NCBI RefSeq assembly: GCF_000526915.1
Contig: NZ_JAGZ01000005.1
Coordinates: 310,001-374,000 of the forward strand
Length of the DNA stretch: 64,000 nucleotides
Source of the DNA: Mycobacterium genavense ATCC 51234
Lineage (GTDB): Bacteria; Actinomycetota; Actinomycetes; Mycobacteriales; Mycobacteriaceae
Reading direction: 5' to 3'
The notes beneath the pieces were generated by a model. That model made no database searches. It had not been told where the DNA came from and saw only the letters and a list, made by a program, of their open reading frames with translations. Of this stretch, positions 51,950 through 61,979 are shown one piece after another (position 1 is the stretch's first letter; each line of letters starts with the position of its first letter). The position numbers and the translations under genes are program-made.

Positions 51950-54000
51950 ATGGACTTTGCATTACTGCCCCCGGAAATCAATTTCGCGCCGATGTATGCC
52001 GGCCCGGGATCTGGCCCGATGCTGTCCGCCGCGGCCGGTTGGGATTCGGTGGCCGCCGAGTTGGAGGTGGCGGCGAGCGGGTGCTTTTCGGAGATCGCGG
52101 CGTTGACGGGTCGGTGGGCGGGCCCGTCGTCGCTTCGGATGGCCGAGGCGGGGACGCGATATGCGGCGTGGCTGCAAGCCTCTGCCGCTCAGGCGGCAAG
52201 GTCCGCCGCGCAGGCGTATGCGGCAGCGGCGTCCTACGAGGCGGCGCACGCGATGACGGTGCCGCCGTGGCTCGTCGAGGCCAACCGGGCGCGGTTGATG
52301 GCGTTGGTCGCGATGAACTTTCTGGGCCAGAACACTCCGGCGATCGCGGCCACCGAAGCCGAATACGCGGCGATGTGGGTGCAAGATGCCACCGCGATGT
52401 ATGCCTACGCCGCGGAATCGGTGACCGCGAGCACCCTGACCTCATTCGAGGAACCACCCCAAACCACCAACCCGAGTAGGCAGGCCGATCAGGCCCGCGC
52501 GCTGGCCCAAACCGCCGACGAAAACGCCGGCGCCCGAACCCAATCCATCGTCCAGCTGGCCCAAACCCAGGCGAACGTCGGTCCCGGTATGCACCCCGCG
52601 CTCGATGGCTCCACAATCTACGGCCCAGGCACCTACACGATTGGCGACGGCACCCTCACAGTCGGCACCGACGGCAGCCTCACCGTCCAGCCGGGCGTAA
52701 GCTTCAGTTTGGTCAACGGAGGCTCCCTGACCATCGGATCGGGTAGCCACGCCCTCTTCGAGTCGGGTAGTCACGTCGTCGTCGACGGCGCGGGCGCGAG
52801 CCTTACCGTCGGATCCAACAGCAGCCTCACCGTCGGGGTCGACGGCACCCTGGCGGCCACCGGGCCCGGGGCTACCGTCACGATCCAGAGCAGCACCGTG
52901 ATCGCGCAGAGCGGAGGCTTGATCACACAGCAGGGTGGAACCATCGCCGTCCAGGGCAGCACCGTCACCATCAACTCCGGCACCATCACCACCACCGGGG
53001 CCGATGGTCTCGTCTCGACCGCACCCGCGGGCGGTCTGGTCAGCTACGGCACCGGCGAGGTCCATATCGAAAGCAGCATCGTGACGCTCAACGGAGGCGG
53101 TCAGCTGGGTGTACGCCAAGGCGGCGGAGAGCTCACCATCCAGAGCAGCACCGTATCGGTCGGACCGAGGGCGCCGTCCCCGCCGACGGACAGGTCGCTC
53201 TTGTCGGAACGGACGGACCGGGCCCGAGCCTTACCATCGGCGCGCACAGCACCGTCAACGTCGACTCCGGAACCTTGATGGCACAGTCGGGTACGACCAT
53301 CAACGTCGACGGCAGCACCGTCAACATCGACGCGGGCGCCAGCCAGGTTGTCATCGACCCGCCCGCTCAGCCGGCCATCGGCCCGGACGGCATGCCGATC
53401 CTGGACGCTAGCGGCAACCCAGTGATGATCGACCCTCCCGCCCAGACGTTCATAACCTTCAACGGCGGACTGGGCGACGTTCCTGAGCTAAACCAGCCAT
53501 TTGCCGGAGGTGCCGACCTCGCGATCCACAACAGCGTCATCACCATCGGCGATTCCGGTCATCTGGGCGGGGGACTTGCAGACGGCGGTGCGATCACCAT
53601 TGACGGCAGCGTCGTGACTGTCGGCCCGGGCGGCGAGCTGACCGCTCAGAACAACGTGCTCGTGAGCATCAACGGAGGCGTCCTCAACAGAGTCGACGGG
53701 GTCAACGGCAATCTCAACCAGCCGGTCACCATCGGCGCTCTCGGTGGCGATGCCGTGGGATCCCCCAGCGTGCCCGCCGACGCGAGCACCGTTAGCAGCG
53801 TGGCCAGCGCCAGCAGCGCCACGGCGAGCACCAGCAGTAGCGCGTCGGCGTCGTCGGCATCCTCGGCGGCAAACCTGTTGGCTACCCCGCACTTCGAGTG
53901 GGAAGTCCCCAGCGAACCGATTGAAAATCATGTGCCGGCTACCCCGACCCAAACGCATGTTCCGGACGACCGCGTGTGGACCCTAATCATAAAGAGGTGA
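51950..54000 (+). pseudogene. PPE protein with beta-solenoid-like C-terminal region, one frameshift
   Basis: This would encode about 683 residues if read through one frameshift. The PPE domain (1-180) is complete: MDFALLPPEINFAPMYAGPG, LTGRWAGPSS in the WxG region and AEYAAMWVQDATAM. After a polar linker, about 340 residues consist of short glycine-, serine- and threonine-rich beta-type repeats (GSLTIGSGSHALFESG, SNSSLTVGVDGTLAATGPG, STVTINSGTITTTG) resembling a right-handed beta-helix passenger. The frame is lost near 53160-53168, one base missing in GTCGGACC-GAGG. It resumes as EGAVPADGQVALVGTDGPG and continues to the end, with a Ser/Ala-rich stretch and a conserved-looking C-terminal HFEWEVPSEPIENHVPATPT. 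A truncated 440-residue product remains possible. No PE partner is adjacent. Confidence 0.8.
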
Positions 54001-54066
54001 CGGCCACAAGCCCCTGGCTTGTATGAGTCCCGCTGGCCGGCAACGTGTTTCGCGCGTGATGGGCGC

Positions 54067-54913
54067 TCAGCGTAAACCGACCTCGGCATGGCCCAGCACC
54101 GACCAGCTGTGCTCGACGACGCCGCGGTGTGCGATCTCGACGTGAATGTCGGCCTGCTCGGTGTTGGTGCACACCGCGGTGGCCCCGTCGGGATCGGTGT
54201 ATCGCAGGCTCACGCATCGTTGCCCGGGCTGGTCGACCCGGATGCACACATCGCGGTTCCCGATGCGCCCCTGGAGTTGCCAACGCTCCAGGGCCAGTGT
54301 AGTGCCTGCATTCGCAGGCAGGGTAAAGGCTTGTGGGCCAATCCTTTCCGTCGATACGGAAGCGAATGAAGGCCAGCGGTGCCAGCCATCGCAGCCCGGG
54401 CCTGCGCGACACCGCGCTGACCACTTCCAGGACGTCACCGTCGCCGAGGTCGGCGTGGATCCATCCCCAGCGCTCGGCGTTGCCGTGCCCGTAGATGTGG
54501 GCGAGGGCACCGCGCCAGCCGTCGACGCGCACCACAGTGCCGCCGACGGTCAGCGACCCGGCGAAGTCGGTGGTGGGTGCGATCACCACCTGGGCACCGG
54601 GCAGCAGCCCACGCTCCCAGGCCACGCGGGGAAACGTCCACAGCGGCCTGCTGCTGTCGGACCAGGACAGGTCCCACGCCAGCGATCCCGCCCGCCCGGT
54701 CACCCCGTCGGGCCCCACTCGTAGGCCCGTAGCGTCGAACCAGGCCGCACCGGCCGCGGGTTGGGTGGGCTCGGGGCCGAACCGTTCGGTACCCGGCGGG
54801 CCGTCGGGCGGGAACCAGCTCGCCCAGCCGTGCGCGTACGGGGCGCCGTTGTCGGTCGGGGCGACCGTCTCGCCGTGAATCCACAGCCCGGCGCGCGTCA
54901 GCGGATCCGACAG
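54067..54913 (-). pseudogene. Lipocalin/CrtC-like protein, C-terminal part, frameshifted and fused upstream
   Basis: The protein reads LTRAGLWIHGETVAPTDNGA, then HGWASWFPPDGPP, FDATGLRVGPDG, GALAHIYGHGNAERWGWIHA and EVVSAVSRRPGLRWLAPLAF. A frameshift at about 54310-54345 follows, and the tail GRIGNRDVCIRVDQPGQRCV to AEVGLR continues in another frame to 54067. The pattern suggests a two-domain lipocalin-type (carotenoid-hydratase/AttH-like) protein, but I am not sure of the family. Its own start is gone: the frame runs uninterrupted into the FAD-dehydrogenase fragment at about 54913. Confidence 0.65.
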
Positions 54914-56011
54914 GGTGGCATCGAACACTATCCAGCCACGATCGTTGACGTACCCGCCGCGCGGATCCAGGTAGTGGAACGCGCCGGCCATCGAGTTGTA
55001 ATCGCATGCCTCGTTGACGAAGCGGTGCCCGGCCTGGTTGACGATGATGCTTCGCGGCCGGGTCCGCTCCAGTCGCACGCTGCGGCTGCGCTGCTTGCCG
55101 TCGATGGTGTCACCGGGGATTTGCACGATCGGGACCCACCACGCTTCGCCCATGTTGGCCAGATCGGCGCCGTGTGCCATTGCCATGCGCAGCCCGTCGC
55201 CGGTGTTGTTCGGCGGCGAGACCGCGCCGTGCATCGGGCAGCGCAGGAATGCCTGTACCAAGCCAGGATCCCATTCGAAGCCGCCGACACCCAGGACCAC
55301 GCCGCGACGGGCACGCACGTTGATCCGCTTGTCGGCCAGGGCAATTCGAACCCCGATGATTTCGCCGTCCGCGGCGATGAGTTCCTCGGCGCGCGCGTCG
55401 GTGTGCGGCGTGACCCCGGCGTCGAGCAGGCCCTTGAGCAGCCCCGCGATCAGTGCCGTGCCGGCGACGCACAGATCGCTGCCCTCCTCGACCGTGACGT
55501 GCATGCGCGCCCGGGTTTCGGCATCGATACCGACGTTGGACCAGTCGGCGGGAAACGACGTGATCCGGTTGCCCCACTCGCCGATCTGGCTCAGATCGAA
55601 GGGGCCCGCGCTCAGCGACCGGCCCCCCTTCGGCTGCCCGCCCGGCAGCTCCGGGCGGTAATCGGGGAAACCGGCGGCGATTTCGAAGCGTAGGGCACTG
55701 TGGCCCTCGACGAATTCCAGCATCCTCGGGCCGGTCCGCACGAACGTCTCGACCAGCGCGTCGTCCATCGTGCCGAGGGACTGCGCACGCAGGTACCGCA
55801 ACGCGTCGGCTTCCGTCAATTCGCCTTCGGGAGAACGGTTATGGGCGGGGATCCACACGACGCCACCCGAGACCGCGGTGGTCCCGCCGACGGTCGGGGC
55901 CTTCTTGAACACCGCGACAGAGGCACCGGCGGCCACCGCCGACAGTGCGGCGGTCAGCCCGGCCCCGCCGGTGCCCAGCACGACGACATCGACTTCGGAA
56001 TCCCAAGACAT
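54914..56011 (-). pseudogene. KstD-like FAD-dependent dehydrogenase, N-terminal part only
   Basis: This is a 3-ketosteroid-Delta1-dehydrogenase/fumarate-reductase family flavoprotein cut after about 366 residues. It starts MSWDSEVDVVVLGTGGAGLT at ATG 56011. FAD-binding GTGGAGLTAAL, VGGTTAVSGGVVWIP, PDYRPELPGG and RFVNEACDYNSM are present. The usual C-terminal FAD segment (GLYAxGN...GRSYxGxGATxG) is missing. Instead the frame continues directly into an unrelated lipocalin-like protein, so a deletion has fused two genes in frame. The product is not expected to have dehydrogenase activity. It is co-directional with the IclR regulator 15 bp upstream. Confidence 0.75.
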
Positions 56012-56025
56012 CAACTGCAATCCCT

Positions 56026-56703
56026 TCAGCTCAGCAGCTCGGACAACTGCTTTGCCGCTTCGACGACCGCCTCCCGGCCGCGCATCACGACGTCCTCCCG
56101 GTGGGAGATGAGGTTGATGCACGTCGGTGGGGACGGTGCCGGGCGGTCGACCGCCACGGCCAGGCCGTAAGTGTTCGGTTCGATCTCGCCGTAGGTCGTC
56201 ACCCAGCCACGCTCGCGCGCTTGGGACACCAGATCCCGTTCGCCCGGACGCGGGGGCAGGCTTGCGAGCAAGGCGATTCCGGCGGCCCCGCGATCGAGCG
56301 GATACCGGCTGCCCTCGTGGAAGGACAGTTGGTAGGCGACGTGGCTCGGCACGATCACCGCGACCGCCACCTGTTGATCGCCCTCGGCGACGAGCAACGA
56401 CACCGTGGTGCCCAGCTCGTCGGCCAGGGCACGCAGCGTCGGCAGACTCAGCTGGCGCACATTGCGGTCGAACGAGGCGCCGAGCACCGCGAGGCCGGCG
56501 GCCGGCCGGTAGCGCCCGTCTTCTCCCTTGACCACCAACCGAAACTGGGCCAGCGTCGACAGCAGGCGGTAGGCGATGGTGCGGTGCACCCCGATCTGGT
56601 TGGCGAGCTGCTGGACGGTCAGTCCGGCCGGGGAATCCGCCACCATTTGCAGCGCGGTGATTCCCCTGGCCAGCGTCTGCGAGCCGGTACCCGAACCCGT
56701 CAC
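56026..56703 (-). CDS. IclR-family transcriptional regulator
   Basis: This is a 225-residue IclR regulator. The N-terminal winged HTH (about 8-70) reads LARGITALQMVADSPAGLTV then QLANQIGVHRTIAYRLLSTL. The IclR effector domain has LGASFDRNVRQLSLPTLRAL and YQLSFHEGSRYPLDRGAAGI. It lies between the leftward KstD fragment and the rightward catabolic genes starting at 56827, the usual arrangement for the local regulator. An AT-richer spacer with CTAGTATATAGCGC separates it from the catabolic operon. It is intact although its likely targets are broken. Confidence 0.88.
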   Translation of the reverse strand: MTGSGTGSQTLARGITALQMVADSPAGLTVQQLANQIGVHRTIAYRLLSTLAQFRLVVKGEDGRYRPAAGLAVLGASFDRNVRQLSLPTLRALADELGTTVSLLVAEGDQQVAVAVIVPSHVAYQLSFHEGSRYPLDRGAAGIALLASLPPRPGERDLVSQARERGWVTTYGEIEPNTYGLAVAVDRPAPSPPTCINLISHREDVVMRGREAVVEAAKQLSELLS

Positions 56704-56826
56704 AGCCTTGACATACCTCCACGCGAGAGCGAAGCTCTAGTATATAGCGCACGATAATGTGCGATATTCGCACAATTAGTCTAAAACGAGAACCAGATTT
56801 CCACCAGTAGTAGGCGGAGAGGAACC

Positions 56827-57689
56827 GTGGCCGAGTTCGAGAGCATCTGGAGTGGCCTGCAGGGGGTCGCGTTTGAGCAGGGCTATCTGGACGCCGGCGG
56901 AGTGCGCACCCGCTACTTGCGCGCCGGTGATCCCGGCAAGCCGGTGTTGATGCTGCTGCACGGATCCGGCGGCCACGCCGAGGCTTACGTGCGCAATCTG
57001 GGGCGCACGCCGAACATTTCTGGACCTAGTCGATCGACATGCTGGGCCACGGGTACACCGACAAGCCGGGCTACCCGCTGGAAGTCGGCCACTACGTCGA
57101 CCACCTGATGGCCGTGTTGCGCACCATCGGTGTCAACCGCGCCTGCATCAGCGGCGAATCGCTCGGCGGCTGAGTGGCCGCCCGCGCCGCGGTCGACCAT
57201 CCGGATGTGGTTGAGCGACTGGTGCTTAACACCGCCGGCGGCTCCCAGGCCGATCCGGTGGTGATGAAACGGATCATCACGCTGTCCATGGCGGCCGCGG
57301 AGAATCCGACCTGAGAGACGGTGCAAGCCCGCATCAAATGGCTGATGGCCGACAAGTCCAAGGACTACGACGACCTGGTCGCCAGCCGCCAACGGGTGTA
57401 CCGGCAACCGGGATTCGTCTCCGCCATGAGCGACATCATCGCGTTGCAGGACCCCGAGATTCGCGCCCGCAACATTCTCGGCCCGGCCGAATACGGCTCG
57501 ATCGTCGCGCCGACGTTGGTGCTGTGGACCAGCGACGACCCGACCGCCGACGTCACCGAGGGGCGCCGGATGGCGTTGATGATCCCGGGCGCGCGTTTCG
57601 AGGTGATGCCCGGTTGTGGTCACTGGCCGCAGTACGAGGACGCCAAGACCTTCAACCAGTTGCATCTCGACTTCCTGCTGGGACGCTGA
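56827..57689 (+). pseudogene. MhpC/HsaD-like C-C bond hydrolase, broken (frameshift and three stops)
   Basis: This is an alpha/beta hydrolase of the meta-cleavage-product family. The 5' frame starts at GTG 56827 (MAEFESIWSGLQGVAFEQGY) and has LMLLHGSGGHAEAYVRNLG. One base is lost in the G run at about 57000; the rest is one frame over: AHAEHFWT, TAG (57027-57029), SIDMLGHGYTDKPGYPLEV, then GESLGG, TGA (57171-57173), VAARAAVDHPD. A second TGA at 57312-57314 follows ENPT. The end [17 protein letters not shown] is intact. At least two of the three stops replace tryptophan (GESLGGW and ENPTW in relatives). It is non-functional. Confidence 0.85.
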
Positions 57690-59393
57690 TGGCGACGGAC
57701 GGGCACCAGACACCGGCCGTCGACGTCGTCATGTCGGCGCGGGCCCGGTCGGCTTGACGCTGGCCAATATCCTTGGCGCCCAAGGTGTCCGCACACTGCT
57801 GGTCGACGAGCGAGACACGCTCATCGACTACCCCCGCGGGGTCGGCCTGGACGACGTGTCGTTGCGCACCTTCCAGTCGATCCGCCTGGTCGACCGCGTC
57901 CTGCCGCACACCGTGCCGAACCAGATCCTGCGCTTTTCGACGGCAATCGCCGGGTGCTCGCCGAAATGGCGCCGCCCGACGCGCGTTTCGGTTGGCCGAA
58001 GCGCAACGGGTTCGTGCAGCCGCTCGTCGACGCCGAACTGCTGGCCGGTCTGGACAGATTCGACTGTGTCGAGGTGCGCTGGAGCCGGCCGATGACGGCC
58101 TGCGCGGAAACCGCCGACGGTGTTGCGGTCGAACTCGGCGGCGACGGCGAAAGCACCACGGTGCGCGCTCGCTACGTCGTGGGCTGCGACGGCGGTCGCA
58201 GCACGACCCGCCGGATGATGGGCGTGTCCTTCGACGGGACGACGTCGTCGACGCGGTGGCTGGTGGTCGACATCGCCAACGATCCGCTGGGTCATCCCAA
58301 CAGCGAGGTGGGTGCCGACCCCGAACGTCCGTACGCGTCGATCTCGATCGCGCACGGAATTCGCCGCTTCGAGTTCATGATTCACGCCGACGAGACCGAC
58401 GAGCAGGCCGAGGATCCGGCGTTCCTGCGGCAGATGCTGGCCCGCATGGTGCCGCAGCCCGACCGGGTCGACGTGATCCGTCGCCGGGTGTACACCCACC
58501 ATTCGCGAATCGCCGGGGTGTTCCGTAGCGGCCGGCTGTTGCTGGCCGGCGACGCCGCGCACCTGATGCCGGTGTGGCAGGGGCAGGGCTACAACAGCGG
58601 AATCCGGGACGCGGCGAACCTGGGCTGGAAACTGGCCGCGGTGGTCAACGGCTTGGCCGACGACAAACTGCTGGACACCTACGACATGGAGCGTCGCAAG
58701 CACGCGCGGGCCATGATCGACCTGTCCACGATGGTGGGCCGGGTCATCTCGCCGACCAACCGTCGCGTCGCCTCCGCGCGCGACCTGCTGGTGCGGTCGG
58801 CGTCAATCGTGCCCACGCTCAAGCGATATGTGCTCGAGATGCGCTTCAAGCCGATGCCGCGCTACGAGCATGGGGCGGTGGTGCATTCGGCGCCGCGCCG
58901 CGCCGAATCGCCGGTCGGCACGCTGTTCATCTAGCCCCGCGTCGACACGCGGACTCAGCAAGATGTCCTGCTGGACGACGTGCTGGGTCCGTGGTTCGCG
59001 GTGCTGTGCTGGAACAACAACCCGCGCAAGATTCTCGGCGACGAGGCGTTCGCTAAGTGGAAGGCATTGGGCGCCCGCTTTGTTGCGCTGCGGCCGCAGA
59101 CCCAACTGCACTGGCCCGGGCACGACGACCCGGATGTCGTCGTCGGCGGCGATCGCACCGGAGGCCTCAAGGCCTGGTTCGACGTGCACCCCGAATCGGT
59201 GGTGTTCCTGCGTCCCGATCGTTGCATCGCGGGTGCCTGCATCGCCCAGCTCTCTCCCGAACTCAGCGCGTCGCTGCTCGATGCCCTAACGCTCATCCCG
59301 GTAGGGGGTGATGTCGACAGTGGCAATGGCTCTGTGCTGTATGTCCCACAGCCCGCTCCTGAATCTTCCGGGGCCGTCGCGGGACCTGCTTGA
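57689..59393 (+). pseudogene. MhpA-like FAD-dependent aromatic hydroxylase, broken
   Basis: This is a 3-(3-hydroxyphenyl)propionate-hydroxylase-like flavoprotein. ATG 57689 overlaps the hydrolase stop. Frame 1 gives PAVDVV, then one base is lost in the FAD motif at about 57733 and the next frame reads [21 protein letters not shown] second base is lost in the T run at about 57936, and the third frame carries [20 protein letters not shown] to [24 protein letters not shown] at 58932-58934 then interrupts [15 protein letters not shown], where relatives have glutamine. The C-terminal thioredoxin-like domain continues to 59393, overlapping the next gene. Three lesions make it inactive. Confidence 0.85.
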
Positions 59394-60258
59394 CGACGTC
59401 GAGGGCGCCATCGCGCGGGCTGCCCAGTTCGTCCGCGATTACGATCCGGAGCTGGTCGTCATCTTTTCGCCGGACCACTACAACGGGTTCTTCTACAAGG
59501 CGATGCCGTCGTTCTGTGTCGGTTTGAACGCCAACGGGGTTGGCGACTACGGAACGCATGCCGGTCCGCTCGACGTGCCGACCGAACTGGCCTCGCAATG
59601 CGCCGAGGCCGTACTCGAGGCGGGCGTCGACGTGGCGGTATCGGCCAGCATGGACGTCGATCACGGCACCGTCCAGCCGCTGGAGAAGCTGTTCGGGGAC
59701 GCGTTGTCGCGTCCGGTCATCCCGATTTTCGTCAATGCGGTCGCGGTGCCGCTGGACCGCTGCACCGGTGCCGCGCGCTGGGCGCGGCCGTCGGCAATTA
59801 TCTGGCCACCGTGGACAAGCGAGTCCTGGTGATCGGATCCGGAGGGCTCTCGCACAGTCCGCCGGTGCACGACCCTGGCGACCGCGCCCGAAGCGGTCCG
59901 GGAGCGCATCGTGCAGGGCCGGCCGATGACATCAGAGCAACGGCAAGCCAGGCTGGCCGCCGTCATCGAGGCGGCCAGGGCCTTCGCCGGCGGCGACAGT
60001 GATCTGCAACCGCTGAATCCGGCGTGGGACCACCGCTTCCTGGAGATCATCGACGCCGGCCGGCTCGACGAGTTCAACCTGTGGTCGAACGCGTTCATGC
60101 TGTACGAGGGTGGCAGCTCCGCGCACGAAGTCCGCACCTGGATAGCGGCTTTCGCCGCTCTGGAAACCGCGGGCCGCTACGAGACGGCGCTGCGCTACTA
60201 CAAGCCGGCCGAAGAGTTGATCGCCGGGTTCGCGATCAGGACGGCGATACCGGCATGA
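59311..60258 (+). pseudogene. MhpB-like extradiol (LigB-type) dioxygenase with two compensating frameshifts
   Basis: This is a class III ring-cleaving dioxygenase of about 315 residues. It starts [20 protein letters not shown] at ATG 59311 (or GTG 59308). It has [20 protein letters not shown] and [20 protein letters not shown], with metal-binding and catalytic histidines. One base is lost near 59770 (after AVPLDRC), the middle [20 protein letters not shown]...GGLSHSPPV is read one frame over, and a base is gained near 59866. From there [20 protein letters not shown] continues in the original frame to TGA at 60258. The unshifted frame meets a stop at 59830. It is non-functional as written. Confidence 0.8.
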
Positions 60259-61961
60259 CGGATACGAACGGCTTCGATCACGTCGTCGACGTGTTGATCG
60301 TCGGCTCCGGCGGCGGCGGCATGGCCGCCGCGCTGACCGCGCACACCTGCGGCCTCGATGCGTTGGTCGTCGAAAAAGCTTCCTATTTCGGCGGTTCCAC
60401 CGCCTTGTCCGGCGGCGGCATCTGGGTTCCCAACGCGCCCGCACAACGGCGCGAGGGCTACTCCCCGGATCCCGAAGGCGTGGTCGAATACCTGCTCAGG
60501 ATCACTGAGGGCCTGGTCAGCGAGGCGCGTATCCGGCAATACGTCGAGTCGGCCCCGAAAATGCTGGAGTTCCTCGAAGGGCTGTCCAGCTGGTTCGAAT
60601 TCGTCTGGAAGCCCAGCTATGCCGACTACTACCCGGAGTTGCCCGGTGGCTCCGAACTCGGCAGCACCATCAACGTGCCGGCCATTGACCTGCGGAAGCT
60701 GGGTCCCGACGAGGAGCTGATGCTCAAGCCGCTGGCGCTTGCTCCGCGGGGAATCTGGCTGGGCCCCAAAGATCTGCGCACCTTCTACCGGATCAGGCAG
60801 TCGTGGGCCGGCAAGGGTGTGCTGCTGAAACTCATCTGGCGGATGTTCAAGGCCAGAGCATTCAACGAACGGATGGCCGCGATCGGCCAGTCGCTGGTGG
60901 CCCGGCTGCGGCTGGCCATGCGGGACAACGGTATTCCGCTGTGGTTGGACGCGCCGATGATTGAGTTGCTCACCCGCGCCGACGGATCGGTGAGCGGGGC
61001 GGTGGTCGAACGGGGCGGCGCCAAGCAACGCATCGGTGCCCGCCGGGGCGTCATCCTGGCCTCCGGGGGCTTCGATCACGACCTCGCGTGGCGCAAGGAG
61101 CAGCTGCCCGTCGTAGACCATGACTGGAGCTTCGGCAACCCCGTCGCGATGGGCGACGGCATCCGCGCGGGCGAAAAGGTGGGCGCGGCGACCGATCTGC
61201 TCGACGAGGCCTGGTGGTGCCCGGCGATCCAATGGCCGGACGGCCGAATGCAATTCATGCTCAACGAACGGATGATGCCGTCGCAGTTCATCGTCAACGG
61301 CGCTGGCAAGCGGTTCATCAACGAAGCGGCGCCGTACATGGACTTCGGCCACGCCATGATCGACGGCCAGAAACCCGGGATCACCCACATCCCGTGCTGG
61401 TTGATCACCGATCACCGCTCGTGGACTCGCTACGTCGTCGGCGGCCACCTGCCGCTCCCGAAGATCCCCGGCACTCCGGTACCCACCGGGCGCAAGATTC
61501 CCAAGGCCTGGCTAGAGTCCGGCGTCGTCAAGGCGGCGACCAGCTGGGACGAGATGGCGACCAAGATCGGTGTCCCGGCAGCCGAACTTCGCGCCACCGC
61601 AGCGCGTTTCAACGAACTCGCGCGCAAAGGTCACGACGACGATTTCAACCGAGGGGACAGCGTTTACGATAACTACTACGGCGATCCGACCCTGCCCAAC
61701 CCCAATCTGTATCCGTTGGGCGACCGGCCCTACTACGCGTTCCGCATCGTGCTGGGCGACCTGGGGACGTCGGGTGGTCTGCGGACCGACGAACACGCCC
61801 GAGTGCTGCGGCCCGACGGCACCATCGTGTCCGGGCTGTACGCGGTGGGTAACACCTCCGCGCCGGTGATGGGCCGCAGCTACGCGGGCGCCGGAGCGAC
61901 CATCGGTCCCGCCATGACCTTCGGCTTCGTCGCCGCCAAACACCTTGCCAGCCAGGCCTAG
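60255..61961 (+). CDS. KstD-like FAD-dependent dehydrogenase (3-ketosteroid-Delta1-dehydrogenase family)
   Basis: This is a 568-residue flavoprotein that is intact inside the decayed cluster. ATG 60255 overlaps the MhpB-like stop (ATGA). It has the FAD motif [87 protein letters not shown] and the C-terminal FAD segment [20 protein letters not shown]. The family removes hydrogens next to ketones, as in steroid ring A; here the substrate is unknown. It differs from the truncated paralogue at 54914-56011 by keeping the whole C-terminal half. Without its neighbours the pathway would be incomplete. Confidence 0.88.
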   Translation: MTDTNGFDHVVDVLIVGSGGGGMAAALTAHTCGLDALVVEKASYFGGSTALSGGGIWVPNAPAQRREGYSPDPEGVVEYLLRITEGLVSEARIRQYVESAPKMLEFLEGLSSWFEFVWKPSYADYYPELPGGSELGSTINVPAIDLRKLGPDEELMLKPLALAPRGIWLGPKDLRTFYRIRQSWAGKGVLLKLIWRMFKARAFNERMAAIGQSLVARLRLAMRDNGIPLWLDAPMIELLTRADGSVSGAVVERGGAKQRIGARRGVILASGGFDHDLAWRKEQLPVVDHDWSFGNPVAMGDGIRAGEKVGAATDLLDEAWWCPAIQWPDGRMQFMLNERMMPSQFIVNGAGKRFINEAAPYMDFGHAMIDGQKPGITHIPCWLITDHRSWTRYVVGGHLPLPKIPGTPVPTGRKIPKAWLESGVVKAATSWDEMATKIGVPAAELRATAARFNELARKGHDDDFNRGDSVYDNYYGDPTLPNPNLYPLGDRPYYAFRIVLGDLGTSGGLRTDEHARVLRPDGTIVSGLYAVGNTSAPVMGRSYAGAGATIGPAMTFGFVAAKHLASQA

Positions 61962-61979
61962 TCTCATAAGGAGGTAACA

